Origin: Nitrospinaceae bacterium
GTDB taxonomy: Bacteria; UBA8248
Direction: 5' to 3'
Assembly: GCA_018669005.1 (NCBI GenBank)
Contig: JABJAL010000079.1
Coordinates: forward strand, 43,108-107,107
DNA length: 64,000 nt
Below the pieces are notes generated by a model. That model made no database searches and was not told the origin of the DNA. It saw only the letters and a program-made list of their open reading frames with translations. Made by a program: the position numbers and the translations under genes. Shown in pieces: positions 22,831 to 33,158 of this stretch (position 1 is the stretch's first letter; each line of letters starts with the position of its first letter).

Positions 22831-23328
22831 CAGTTCACCTCCCAGTGACGAAAAATATTGAATGATGTATGCAACTTACAACGCGAGCCAATTAATAGAC
22901 CCACGGACAAGTACAAATGTGCCTACCGTTATAAATACCTTGGCACAAAGAATACAGCGCCCGATACATCTATGAAAAGGGTAAAAAATGCCGCTCTTTG
23001 AGTGAATTAGAGCGTGTTGCGGCATCCTTGGATATCGAATATTTAATGGCCGCGAATAATCTGTCTGTACAAGAGTCGATTTATTAGCGGATTTAAAGAG
23101 AGCGACAAAAGACCCCTTGGAATATAGCGACAATAACTATCTTTTATTCATTTTACCCCAATGCCAAGGAGTCAACATCAAAACCTTGATTCTTGTGGTT
23201 TCCAATGCGCTCGGATGATGTTATTTTGGGTGAAGTGGCTATTTTGCGGCGTGGCTGGAAATAGGGATTAGCAGCGCCGCAGTTATTGTTCTCGGCATAT
23301 AGAGAAAATTTTTAAGGACCAAATAAGC
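22831..23328. other. intergenic stretch with possible gene remnant
   Basis: About 500 bases without a complete gene, somewhat A+T-richer than the flanks. It holds an open frame 22935-23087 on the plus strand (see separate entry). Near the right end is an inverted repeat GCGGCG...CGCCGC at about 23244-23280, just upstream of the HD-GYP gene. No riboswitch of the c-di-GMP classes was recognised there. Confidence 0.5.
22935..23087 (+). pseudogene. possible gene remnant (C-terminal fragment)
   Basis: A 50-codon open frame reads as a coherent protein end: a basic segment (ARYIYEKGKKCRS), then an amphipathic LSELERVAASLDIEYL helix. There is no ATG/GTG with a ribosome-binding site, and a stop lies directly upstream. 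It may be the tail of a decayed gene or chance. No family recognised. Confidence 0.25.
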
Positions 23329-24342
23329 ATGCCGGATAATGGCAAGCCAGGAAGTAGAGACCGCCTGAAAATAGGACAAGGCGGAGAAGGCAAAGGCAAG
23401 GCTCGTGTGCGCCTCCGCCCTGTGGTGCTCGGCAACATTCCCTGGGGGACCGATGCACCTGTCGATCTCTACGTCAACAAGGGCAAAGAGCTTTCCCTCA
23501 TGTTCCGCAAGACGCAAGGGCTCTCCTCTGACGCCTACCAGGAAATCTCGAAGGTCACTGATCGGCTCTACTACGACAAAGAATCCAACGTAAACTGGCA
23601 GGGCCTTGTGGAGTCCAACCTCTCGGCTATCCTCGACTCGCCCCTGCCCACCGAGGGTAAGGCAGCCGTCGCCTACGGTTCCGCCGCCCGCCAGACCCAG
23701 CAAATTTTCGAGGACTTCAACGAGGAAGGCTACGAGGCCGCCAACGTCACAGTCGAGTCCATCAACAAGCTCATGGATGAGCCCGGCGCCATGGAAAGTT
23801 TTTTTCAACTCACCGTCCACGACTATTACACTTACACCCACTCAGTCCATGTCTACATCTACGCCTCCCTGCTGACACGGGCCATCATCGGCAACGAGAA
23901 CGAAAAGTTTCTCAAAGAACTGGGCGTCGGCTTCCTCCTCCACGACATCGGGAAAAAAGATATATCCCCGGCGATCCTCAACAAAAAAGGCAAGCTCGAC
24001 GAGGACGAGTGGATTGAGATCAAGAAACACCCCGGCACCGGCTACGACATGTTGACGAAAACCTCTGGTGGGCTCTCCGAGGAAGTAACTCACATCGTCC
24101 TTCAGCATCACGAAAAAGTGGATGGCTCGGGCTATCCCAAAGGCATCAAAGATACCGATATCGGTCGATTCGGTCGAATTTGCGGCATCGCCGACGTCTA
24201 TGACGCCCTAACAACAAGGCGCTCCTATAAAGAGGCGATGTCCAAGATGACAGCCTTCACGATCATGCAAGACAGCCCCGGCCACTTCGACGAAAAACTG
24301 CTTGCCCGCTTCATACGACTGGCAGTGCCGTACCTAGAATAG
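23329..24342 (+). CDS. HD-GYP domain protein, probable cyclic-di-GMP phosphodiesterase
   Basis: A 337-residue cytosolic protein. Residues about 25-135 form an N-terminal sensory-like domain ([26 protein letters not shown]). Residues about 155-325 are a full HD-GYP domain with HSVHV, the metal-binding HDIGK, the [11 protein letters not shown] segment containing the GYP motif, and [14 protein letters not shown]. All key metal and substrate residues appear intact, so it should hydrolyse c-di-GMP, which may link to motility here because a flagellin is encoded in the same window. AAGGA lies before the ATG. It is followed by rlpA after 49 bases in the same direction. Confidence 0.92.
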   Translation: MPDNGKPGSRDRLKIGQGGEGKGKARVRLRPVVLGNIPWGTDAPVDLYVNKGKELSLMFRKTQGLSSDAYQEISKVTDRLYYDKESNVNWQGLVESNLSAILDSPLPTEGKAAVAYGSAARQTQQIFEDFNEEGYEAANVTVESINKLMDEPGAMESFFQLTVHDYYTYTHSVHVYIYASLLTRAIIGNENEKFLKELGVGFLLHDIGKKDISPAILNKKGKLDEDEWIEIKKHPGTGYDMLTKTSGGLSEEVTHIVLQHHEKVDGSGYPKGIKDTDIGRFGRICGIADVYDALTTRRSYKEAMSKMTAFTIMQDSPGHFDEKLLARFIRLAVPYLE

Positions 24343-24391
24343 ACCGCTCAGAATCAGACCGCCCTCGCCCGCCCGGCACAGGCGACCTCCG

Positions 24392-25069
24392 ATGTTCATT
24401 CGCAAGGAAAAATGCGTACCCTCGACCCGTCGGCGAGCCGCCGCTTATCTGGCGGTGATTCTACTTGCCACCCTCGCCGGCTGCGCCTCGGCCCCAGATA
24501 GGCCACGGGCAGTTTCGGCCCCCGTTCCTTCAAGCGATTTAAGCGGGCTCGCCTCGTGGTACGGCCAGCCCTACCACGGTCGAAAAACGGCAAACGGGGA
24601 AACCTACGACATGTACGACCTCACCGCCGCCCATCGCACCCTTCCGTTTGGCGCCCGCGTCCGCGTCGAGCGAACCGATACGGGTCGCCATGTAAACGTG
24701 CGAATTAACGACCGGGGGCCATTCGTTAAAGGGCGTGTGATAGATCTTTCACAAGGCGCGGCCGATCGCCTCGGCATGCGCTCAAAAGGAGTGGCACGCG
24801 TACGGCTCATCCCGCTCCGGATGCCACCCAAAAAGCGCGCGCGTTGGCTGATTCTCGTGGGAAACTTTCGAACCCGGGGCGAGGCGGAAAAATTCACGGG
24901 AGCTGTGTCAAAACGCGCTCGGAAGACACGCGTTATCCCCGGCTGGCATGGCGACAGGAACCGCTACCGCGTCCAACTAGAAGGCTTCACAGATCGAAGG
25001 CGAGCCGCCGATCTTACCGGGCAGCTTCGAGGTCGAGGCTACGACGCCTACCTCGTCCGCGTGGGATAG
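24392..25069 (+). CDS. rlpA: septal ring lytic transglycosylase, RlpA family
   Basis: A 225-residue lipoprotein. The signal peptide ends in a lipobox LAG-C (Cys at residue 31). The double-psi beta-barrel domain (residues about 50-135) has the hallmark [20 protein letters not shown], then [13 protein letters not shown] and the catalytic-type [17 protein letters not shown]-terminal SPOR domain (about 148-225, [16 protein letters not shown]) binds denuded septal peptidoglycan. In Gram-negatives RlpA is an outer-membrane-anchored transglycosylase acting at division sites. It is downstream of the HD-GYP gene and convergent with the YyaL-type gene, with 30 bases between the stops. Confidence 0.94.
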   Translation: MFIRKEKCVPSTRRRAAAYLAVILLATLAGCASAPDRPRAVSAPVPSSDLSGLASWYGQPYHGRKTANGETYDMYDLTAAHRTLPFGARVRVERTDTGRHVNVRINDRGPFVKGRVIDLSQGAADRLGMRSKGVARVRLIPLRMPPKKRARWLILVGNFRTRGEAEKFTGAVSKRARKTRVIPGWHGDRNRYRVQLEGFTDRRRAADLTGQLRGRGYDAYLVRVG

Positions 25070-25099
25070 TCGCCATCAAGCTAACCCGCATCACGGCCA

Positions 25100-27163
<2,064 letters not shown>

Positions 27164-27307
27164 GGATACCTCGAAAATATAACGGGCAGGGCCTGCCTGA
27201 TCTCAAACGAGACCGCTCCCGGGAGAATCTTAGGCGGGCGGCAAAAAACCTAAACAGCAAGGGTAGCATTATTAGTAATTTAAGCAAAAAATTATTTTTA
27301 AAAACAA

Positions 27308-28663
27308 CTATGCTAACCCGGCGTCTTTCAAAATCCTTCGCCCGCTCTCGGCGAGCGCTTCTTTTTTTTCATTTAACTTTGGATAGACGAGCTTGCCGCC
27401 CCGCTTTAAGACGGCACCGCCAATCATGACGGTATCGACGTTGCCAATACCTGCTTGAAATATCGCTGCCTCGGCGGCGTTATTCACCGGATAGAGATTG
27501 AGGTCAGTGGTTCTAATCATAATGAGGTCGGCCTGCTTTTCTGGGGTGAGTGTGCCTGTGCTGCTATCAAGGCCCATCGCGCGGGCGCCCTCTATCGTTG
27601 CCCATTTGAGCGCTTGTCTTGCAGCGATGGAGACCTTGCCGGGCGATGCACCAGTGTCAATGATTTTCTGGTTGTCTGCCGCTCGCTGATGCTGGAGGGC
27701 CATCCGCATAACGGTGAACATATCGCCGCTAATGTTCGACTCGATATCCACACCAAGCGAGGGGGCGCCGCCCGCAGCGAGGATTCGCCCACAGACAGGA
27801 TGACCATGGCCCATCTGCATCTCGACCTCGGGACACGAGGATACGGTGGCCCCGGCATCGCCGATCATCTGAAACTCATCGTCCGTTAGCTGGCAGCCGT
27901 GAACGACGTTATAGGCGGGGCCGAGAAGATTCGCGTCGTTTAACTTGCCGATGCCGCCCTTGGTCATTCCGCCGCCGGGGCGACCGCCCATGTGGGCGCT
28001 GGCAACCAATTCGTATTCACCCGCTAGGCGAACATCGTGCTCGGCCACCTCCCAGGTCGAGATGTCGGGACCTCGAATCGCCATGCCGAGGGTAACCAGT
28101 GCACCGCGATTAGAAAGACGACCGGTGGCGAGGCGCTTTATCTCCGCCTCGGGATGAGGCATTTCACTGTGTGGCATACCGTCTTTTTCGACATCGGGCT
28201 TGGGCGTTCCGTGGGCAAAAAGGGCCCGGATACCCGCCTCCTCAAGACCGTCGATAGCCCGGTCGGTGTGCTCGGGCGTCGGGTTGTTGTGACACCAGTC
28301 AAAAAGCGAGGTTGCCCCGCAGTTGATTTGATTGAGCGCGCCCAGAAGATTAGCGAGATAGAGATCCTCGGGGGCAAACTGCGTGGCGAGGTTGGCGTGC
28401 ATGTGGCCCATGTAGTCGCCAAGAGACCAATCGCCTGCGACACCGCGAATGCCCGTCTGCCAGGTGTGCATGTGGGCGTTCACGAGGCCGGGCATGACGA
28501 TCATATCGGCGGCCTCGATGATTTCAGAATCAGGCGGAGTGTCGAGATTTCGGCCCACCTCTTTAATCGCGCCGTTCTCAATGAGAATTTGCCCGCCTGC
28601 GATATCGCCAAGCGCATCGTCGAGCGTGAGAAGATGCCCGGCCTTGATGAGTGTCGTTGTCAT
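27308..28663 (-). CDS. amidohydrolase-family metal-dependent hydrolase (TrzN/SsnA-like)
   Basis: A 451-residue protein of the cyclic amidohydrolase branch (5-methylthioadenosine/S-adenosylhomocysteine deaminase, TrzN, SsnA). Metal ligands seen are HMH in VNAHMHTWQTG near residue 65, the His in VASAHMGGRPGG, the His in NVVHGCQL and the Asp in LGVDIESN. The usual C-terminal KQADLIMI segment is present. It is probably a deaminase or dechlorinase acting on a ring C-N or C-X bond; the substrate cannot be told. It starts 20 bases after the stop of an M20 peptidase gene, so the two are likely co-transcribed. Confidence 0.88.
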   Translation of the reverse strand: MTTTLIKAGHLLTLDDALGDIAGGQILIENGAIKEVGRNLDTPPDSEIIEAADMIVMPGLVNAHMHTWQTGIRGVAGDWSLGDYMGHMHANLATQFAPEDLYLANLLGALNQINCGATSLFDWCHNNPTPEHTDRAIDGLEEAGIRALFAHGTPKPDVEKDGMPHSEMPHPEAEIKRLATGRLSNRGALVTLGMAIRGPDISTWEVAEHDVRLAGEYELVASAHMGGRPGGGMTKGGIGKLNDANLLGPAYNVVHGCQLTDDEFQMIGDAGATVSSCPEVEMQMGHGHPVCGRILAAGGAPSLGVDIESNISGDMFTVMRMALQHQRAADNQKIIDTGASPGKVSIAARQALKWATIEGARAMGLDSSTGTLTPEKQADLIMIRTTDLNLYPVNNAAEAAIFQAGIGNVDTVMIGGAVLKRGGKLVYPKLNEKKEALAESGRRILKDAGLA

Positions 28664-28683
28664 AGGGAAATCATTTCCTCTTG

Positions 28684-30027
28684 TTAAACCAGCCCCTCAA
28701 TAACGGCGGCGGCAAGCTCGCTTCCCCGGTGGAGAAGATCAATCTCAAGATTCTCGTCGAGGCCGTGAGCATTCGAGTCGGCATTGGCGAAGGGGAACCA
28801 GAGCGAGGGAATCCCCAAATCGCGCGTGAAAAGTATGTCCGGGACACTGCCGCCGAAGTTGGGAAACACAATCGGGGCCTCCGCCCGTGCTGCGATGGCG
28901 GCAAGGATTTTCTCGATGAGGGGATGATCCACAGGGGTCTTCGATGGGAAAAACGCGGCCTTTCGCTCAACTTCGATATCATCGAAACCCTCGGCCTTTA
29001 AAAACGAGCAAACGGCATCAAAAAGTTTATCCGGATCTTGATCGACGACGAGCCGGAAATCCATTTTGGCGCGCGCCTCACCCGGCAGGACAGTCTTGAC
29101 GCCATCCTGCGAGTAGCCACCCTGAAAGCCGCAGATGTTGAGATTCGGCTGAATCAGGGTCTTTTCATAAAACGCACCAGGCTCGGCTATCCGGCGCATG
29201 CCCGCCTCGCCCAGGGCCGCAGTAAGCTCGGAGGCCGGATCGGGTATCTCGCTCATCGCTTTTAAATCAGCCGCCCCCACCTCGCGCACCGCCTCATAGA
29301 AACCCGGCACGCGCACCCGTCCGTTTTCATCCTTGAGAGAGCGCACAGCATCAATAAGCCGCCAGAAGGGGCTCGCCATCGCACCACCGTAGGTGCCCGA
29401 ATGAAGATCCTTGCCCGAGCCGTGCGATATAAGTTCGATATACAAAAGCCCCCGACAGCCGAGTGAAATCGTGGGCCTGCCCGATGGGTGGAGCGAGCCG
29501 TCAGACGAGCAGGCAATATCGGCGCGGAGCAAGTCCTTGTTCTCGGCAATAAACGCGCCCAGGTTCGTCGAGCCCATCTCCTCCTCGCCCTCGACAAGAA
29601 ATTTTAGGTTAATTGGAAGCGCGGTGTTGGTCGCCCGGTAGGCCTCGACGGCCTTCACCTGGGCAAAATGCTGGCCCTTATTGTCGCCCGAGCCGCGCGC
29701 GAAGATCCGGCCATCTCTGATATCGGGCTCAAAAGGGTGCGTGGTCCAGCCCTCTCCCATCTCGGCGGGCTGCACATCGTAGTGCCCGTAGACGAGAAGC
29801 GTGGGCGCCCCGGCTGGGCCTTTGGCCTCACCATAAACAGCCGGGTGCCCTGCGGTTTCCATGATGCGTGTTTCGAGACCGGCCCTCTCCATCAGGCCAG
29901 CCAGGTGCTCTCCCCCCTCCCGAACGTGGGTGCCCGTCGTTGAAATGCAAGGGATTTTCAGGTATTCGATGAGCTGGGCGAGGGATTCCTCACGCCCGGC
30001 GCGAAGGTGCTCGATGACAGTAGACAT
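28684..30027 (-). CDS. M20-family metallopeptidase (dipeptidase)
   Basis: A 447-residue zinc aminoacylase/carboxypeptidase-fold protein of the M20 dipeptidase group. Ligand motifs are YGHYDVQP (His and nearby Asp), RGSGDNKGQH with the bridging Asp, and EGEEEMGS with the catalytic Glu. The HLHSGTYGG-like segment (KDLHSGTYGGAM) marks the dimerisation lid, and a final His lies near the C-terminus (NAHGLDEN). GGGGAGG precedes the ATG. It is first of a two-gene set with the amidohydrolase. Substrate is a dipeptide or N-acyl amino acid by family. Confidence 0.92.
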   Translation of the reverse strand: MSTVIEHLRAGREESLAQLIEYLKIPCISTTGTHVREGGEHLAGLMERAGLETRIMETAGHPAVYGEAKGPAGAPTLLVYGHYDVQPAEMGEGWTTHPFEPDIRDGRIFARGSGDNKGQHFAQVKAVEAYRATNTALPINLKFLVEGEEEMGSTNLGAFIAENKDLLRADIACSSDGSLHPSGRPTISLGCRGLLYIELISHGSGKDLHSGTYGGAMASPFWRLIDAVRSLKDENGRVRVPGFYEAVREVGAADLKAMSEIPDPASELTAALGEAGMRRIAEPGAFYEKTLIQPNLNICGFQGGYSQDGVKTVLPGEARAKMDFRLVVDQDPDKLFDAVCSFLKAEGFDDIEVERKAAFFPSKTPVDHPLIEKILAAIAARAEAPIVFPNFGGSVPDILFTRDLGIPSLWFPFANADSNAHGLDENLEIDLLHRGSELAAAVIEGLV

Positions 30028-30120
30028 AATGCCTCCCCAAGATTGAATTTTCGGGTAAAATATTGTTGCGGCTTTTGATGGGTCTCATTATGCTCCCAGG
30101 TGGCCGCATTACGAAAGAGC

Positions 30121-30167
30121 CCCCCAGTGGGGGAGCCCACCAGTGGGGGTCCCCCACCATCGGTGGG
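30121..30167. repeat. three short G+C hairpins in a row
   Basis: CCCCC-AGT-GGGGG (30121-30133), CCCAC-CA-GTGGG (30136-30147) and CCCAC-CATCG-GTGGG (30153-30167) follow one another in the gap between the divergent M20 peptidase and alpha/beta hydrolase genes. The related stems suggest repeat expansion or a folded leader for the hydrolase gene. Confidence 0.55.
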
Positions 30168-30198
30168 CGCAGGCCGACAGGTTCAAGGAGACAACCAG

Positions 30199-31209
30199 AT
30201 GCCTTCCCTTCTCCATCAAGACAAAGATGGTGAGCCCTCGCGCCCGAAGAGGCGCTCCCGACTGAGGCGCTTAAAGCGGATGCCGCTTCTTTTGCTGCTG
30301 GTACTTGTCGCGACAAGCTGTAGCCGCGCAAGAACGATCGGGCTCATGGCACCGAATGCGCCTACCTTTGCCTACCGGGAGATGTCCGTCGAACTCCCCG
30401 GCAGCAAACCAGACATTCGTATAGAGGGCTACTACACCCGCCCCTCGCCAGAGGGCAAATATCCTTGCGCGGTAATTCTCCATGGCAAGGGAGGATGGTG
30501 GCGGGCCTATATCCGCTACGCCCGCGCGCTGGCCGGCCAAGGGATAGCCTCCGTCATTGTGAACTATTACTCAGGTCATCAGGTCGATCTTGAGGGACTC
30601 TACGTCCCCTTTGATGAACGACGGGCGCAGTTCGAATATCAAAACGGCGACATCTCCGCGGCGGTGGCCGCCTTTTCCCGCTATCCGGTTTGCAGCGGGA
30701 GAAAAGTGGGGCTCATCGGTTTCTCACTCGGAGCCGACAAGGCCTTCCGCACAGCCGCAACTCAGCCCGATATCGGCGCCGTGGTTGGCTACTACGGACC
30801 CTACGATTACGTCTCCTTCATTCGCCAGCGGGTGAACCCGATACTACTGGCACTGGCGGGCGAGAATGCTCTCAAGTGGAAAGCCTACCTTGAAAAAAAC
30901 AGCCCCTACACGCAGGCGGGCCGCGTAAAGGCAAGCGCCCTATTGTTTCACGGGGTCGAGGACACAACGATATCGGTAAAACAATCGATTCTCATGCAAA
31001 GGGCCTTGGAGAGGCGAGGTGGTTCGGGTGCGCGGATGAAACTCTACGAGGGGGTGGGCCATAACTTTGCCCTCAGACGCCGAGGCACCAAGGCCGAGCG
31101 TGATGACTCTATCCGCCTGACGATTTCGTTTCTCAAGAAAAAACTGATTGAAAAAAAGAAAAAAATCGTCTCTGGCAAGAGAAAACCCGTCGCCAGGTCG
31201 GGCCTCTGA
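30199..31209 (+). CDS. dienelactone hydrolase-like alpha/beta hydrolase lipoprotein
   Basis: A 336-residue protein starting at ATG 30199 after AAGGAG (30185-30190). A basic N-terminus and hydrophobic stretch (MPLLLLLVLVATS) end in a lipobox Cys. The hydrolase domain has the oxyanion strand CAVILHGKGGWW, the nucleophile elbow GFSLGADKA, an Asp in the HGVEDTTI segment and the His in YEGVGHNFAL, giving a Ser-Asp-His triad. Dienelactone hydrolases usually use Cys; here it is Ser. Probably an envelope esterase of unknown substrate. A basic Lys-rich tail follows the domain. Confidence 0.84.
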   Translation: MPSLLHQDKDGEPSRPKRRSRLRRLKRMPLLLLLVLVATSCSRARTIGLMAPNAPTFAYREMSVELPGSKPDIRIEGYYTRPSPEGKYPCAVILHGKGGWWRAYIRYARALAGQGIASVIVNYYSGHQVDLEGLYVPFDERRAQFEYQNGDISAAVAAFSRYPVCSGRKVGLIGFSLGADKAFRTAATQPDIGAVVGYYGPYDYVSFIRQRVNPILLALAGENALKWKAYLEKNSPYTQAGRVKASALLFHGVEDTTISVKQSILMQRALERRGGSGARMKLYEGVGHNFALRRRGTKAERDDSIRLTISFLKKKLIEKKKKIVSGKRKPVARSGL

Positions 31210-31376
31210 GCGTGATACCGCCTCACCCAAACCTTCCCCGACGTCTTATTTGATCAAATTACCCCGAGGCTCTTCTGTAACCAGCTGATTTTGTAGTATT
31301 ATATGAACAAGAAGGGGAAGGATGCGCCATATTTGACCTTATAGGTAATTAATACTTCGAACTATTGGAGAGTTGA

Positions 31377-32321
31377 ATGCTCGACGAAGGCACCATCAAG
31401 GAGTTAACCGAGAAACATTATAACTGCACCCTCGTCAGTGTGGAGCGCACCCACGAGTCGCTCGCGCTGTTCCGGGTGAAGCCGGATTTTCCGATACCGG
31501 ATTATAAATCGGGCCAGTACACCACGCTGGGCCTCGGCTACTGGGAACCCCGCCACGAAGACGCTGTCGAGGAAACGAGCTTGGACGATAAGAAAATGCG
31601 CCGTCTCGTCCGGCGGGCCTACTCGATCTCGCACCCCGTCGTAAACGGGGGAGGAGAGCTCTGGGATTCGGGGAAAATCGATTTCATCGAATTCTACATT
31701 GTCCTGGTCATCGGAACAGAGGGACATCCCTCCCCCGGCCTGACCCCGAGGCTGTTTCTCAAGAACGAGGGCGAGCGGCTCAACATCGGTCAGAAATTCA
31801 CGGGCGAGTACACCCTTGATTCCATGGCACCCATCCGCAACAACGACAAGGGACTCGTCGTCTTTGCGGGAACGGGAACGGGTGAGGGCCCCCACAATCG
31901 GATGATCTGGGAGTTGCTCTCGACCGGCTACAAGGGCCAAATCGCCTCGATCAACGTCGTGCGCTACAAAAAAGATCTGGCCTACGAGCCGCGCTACCGC
32001 GAGCTTGAAAAAAAATATCCGAACCTCACCTACCACGCGCTGACAACTCGTGAGTCGGACACCCAGCACAACAAGGTCTACGCCCAGGACTACATCGAAT
32101 CGGGACAGTTCGAGGAAAAAATTGGCCGCAAGATGTCTCCTGATGACACCCATATTTTCCTATGCGGTAACCCGGCGATGCTGGGAGTGCCCAAGATTCG
32201 CGACGATGAAAGAATTTGGCCCGAGGGAAAGACCGGCGTTATCCAGATGATGGAAGAGCGCGGCTTCAAGATGGATTACGGCAAAACCAAGGGCAACGTC
32301 CACTACGAGAAATACTGGTAG
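31377..32321 (+). CDS. ferredoxin-NADP+ reductase-family flavoprotein
   Basis: A 314-residue FAD/NAD(P)H oxidoreductase. The FAD-binding beta-barrel (about residues 15-165) has the RAYS motif (R80-A81-Y82-S83) that contacts the flavin and pyrophosphate. The nucleotide domain starts with LVVFAGTGTGEGPHNRM and includes HIFLCGNPAMLG, then ends FKMDYGKTKGNVHYEKYW, with the aromatic C-terminus characteristic of plant/bacterial Fpr. GGAGAG precedes the ATG. It is first of a four-gene plus-strand set ending in an aldehyde:ferredoxin oxidoreductase, so it may move electrons between ferredoxin and NADP(H) for that enzyme. Confidence 0.93.
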   Translation: MLDEGTIKELTEKHYNCTLVSVERTHESLALFRVKPDFPIPDYKSGQYTTLGLGYWEPRHEDAVEETSLDDKKMRRLVRRAYSISHPVVNGGGELWDSGKIDFIEFYIVLVIGTEGHPSPGLTPRLFLKNEGERLNIGQKFTGEYTLDSMAPIRNNDKGLVVFAGTGTGEGPHNRMIWELLSTGYKGQIASINVVRYKKDLAYEPRYRELEKKYPNLTYHALTTRESDTQHNKVYAQDYIESGQFEEKIGRKMSPDDTHIFLCGNPAMLGVPKIRDDERIWPEGKTGVIQMMEERGFKMDYGKTKGNVHYEKYW

Positions 32322-32369
32322 GCACTTAGGATTATCCGCCTGAGCGGCCCCGCGTCCACCGGAGAGCTG

Positions 32370-33149
32370 ATGCCCCACCTGCTTCGCGACGACGACGAGG
32401 GGATCTGCATCCTCACCCTCAACCGTCCCGAGATTCGCAACGCCATAGACGATGAAATTATGCGCCTTCTTGCCGAGGAAACGGCCCGACTCGCGTCGGA
32501 CGAATCTCTGCGCGCCGTGGTCCTCACGGGTACCCGAGGCGATGCCTTCTGCGCGGGCGGCGACCTCAAATGGCTCCAAAGCTTCGAGACCGCCGAGGCA
32601 GGCGAGGCGATGAGCCGCCGGATGCAGGAGATCCTCGCTGATCTCGCAAATCTCCCGGTTCCTGTCATCTGCGCTCTAAACGGCTACGCCTTGGGCGGCG
32701 GCACCGAGATTGCGCTATCGTGCGATATTCGGGTGATGGAGGAGAGTGCCTACCTGAGCTTTCGGCATGCGCGAATCGGATTGATGCCAGCCTGGGGCGG
32801 GGGCGCGCGACTCCTCCGGCTATGCGGGCATGCCCATGCCATGGAACTTCTGACGACCTGCCGCGATATTCCTGCGGGAGAGGCGCTCGAAATAGGCCTC
32901 ACGAACACCGTTGTTCCAGAAGGCGCAGGACTCGCCGAGGGGATGCGTCTAGCCCGCGAGGTTGCCCGCGCTGCGCCGCTTTCGGTGCGCGCGATAAAAA
33001 AACTCATGATCGAGGCTGCCGAAAAACCACTGGCCGAGGCCGCGAACATCGAGGCAAGCCTTTTCGCTGGCCTCTGGGACTCAGCGGATCATGACGAGGC
33101 AGTAAAAGCATTTTTCGAAAAACGCGCACCAAAATTCCGGGGCCGCTAG
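32370..33149 (+). CDS. enoyl-CoA hydratase/isomerase-family protein
   Basis: A 259-residue crotonase-fold protein. Oxyanion-hole elements are FCAGGDLKWL near residue 62 and LNGYALGGGTEIALSCDIRV near residue 105. The downstream HARIGLMPAWGGGARLL carries the Gly-rich turn, but the usual Pro-Glu before it is replaced (ARIG), so one of the two catalytic Glu of classical hydratases is missing; a Glu is kept in HAMELLTT. This may indicate an isomerase, hydrolase or decarboxylase variant. It is followed after 9 bases by the acyl-CoA mutase gene and preceded by the flavoreductase. Confidence 0.9.
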   Translation: MPHLLRDDDEGICILTLNRPEIRNAIDDEIMRLLAEETARLASDESLRAVVLTGTRGDAFCAGGDLKWLQSFETAEAGEAMSRRMQEILADLANLPVPVICALNGYALGGGTEIALSCDIRVMEESAYLSFRHARIGLMPAWGGGARLLRLCGHAHAMELLTTCRDIPAGEALEIGLTNTVVPEGAGLAEGMRLAREVARAAPLSVRAIKKLMIEAAEKPLAEAANIEASLFAGLWDSADHDEAVKAFFEKRAPKFRGR

Positions 33150-33158
33150 GGAGCAGGC

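Noticed and set aside
23088..23328. Cyclic-di-GMP riboswitch upstream of the HD-GYP gene
   Set aside because: An inverted repeat is present but the conserved core bases of class I or II c-di-GMP riboswitches are not.
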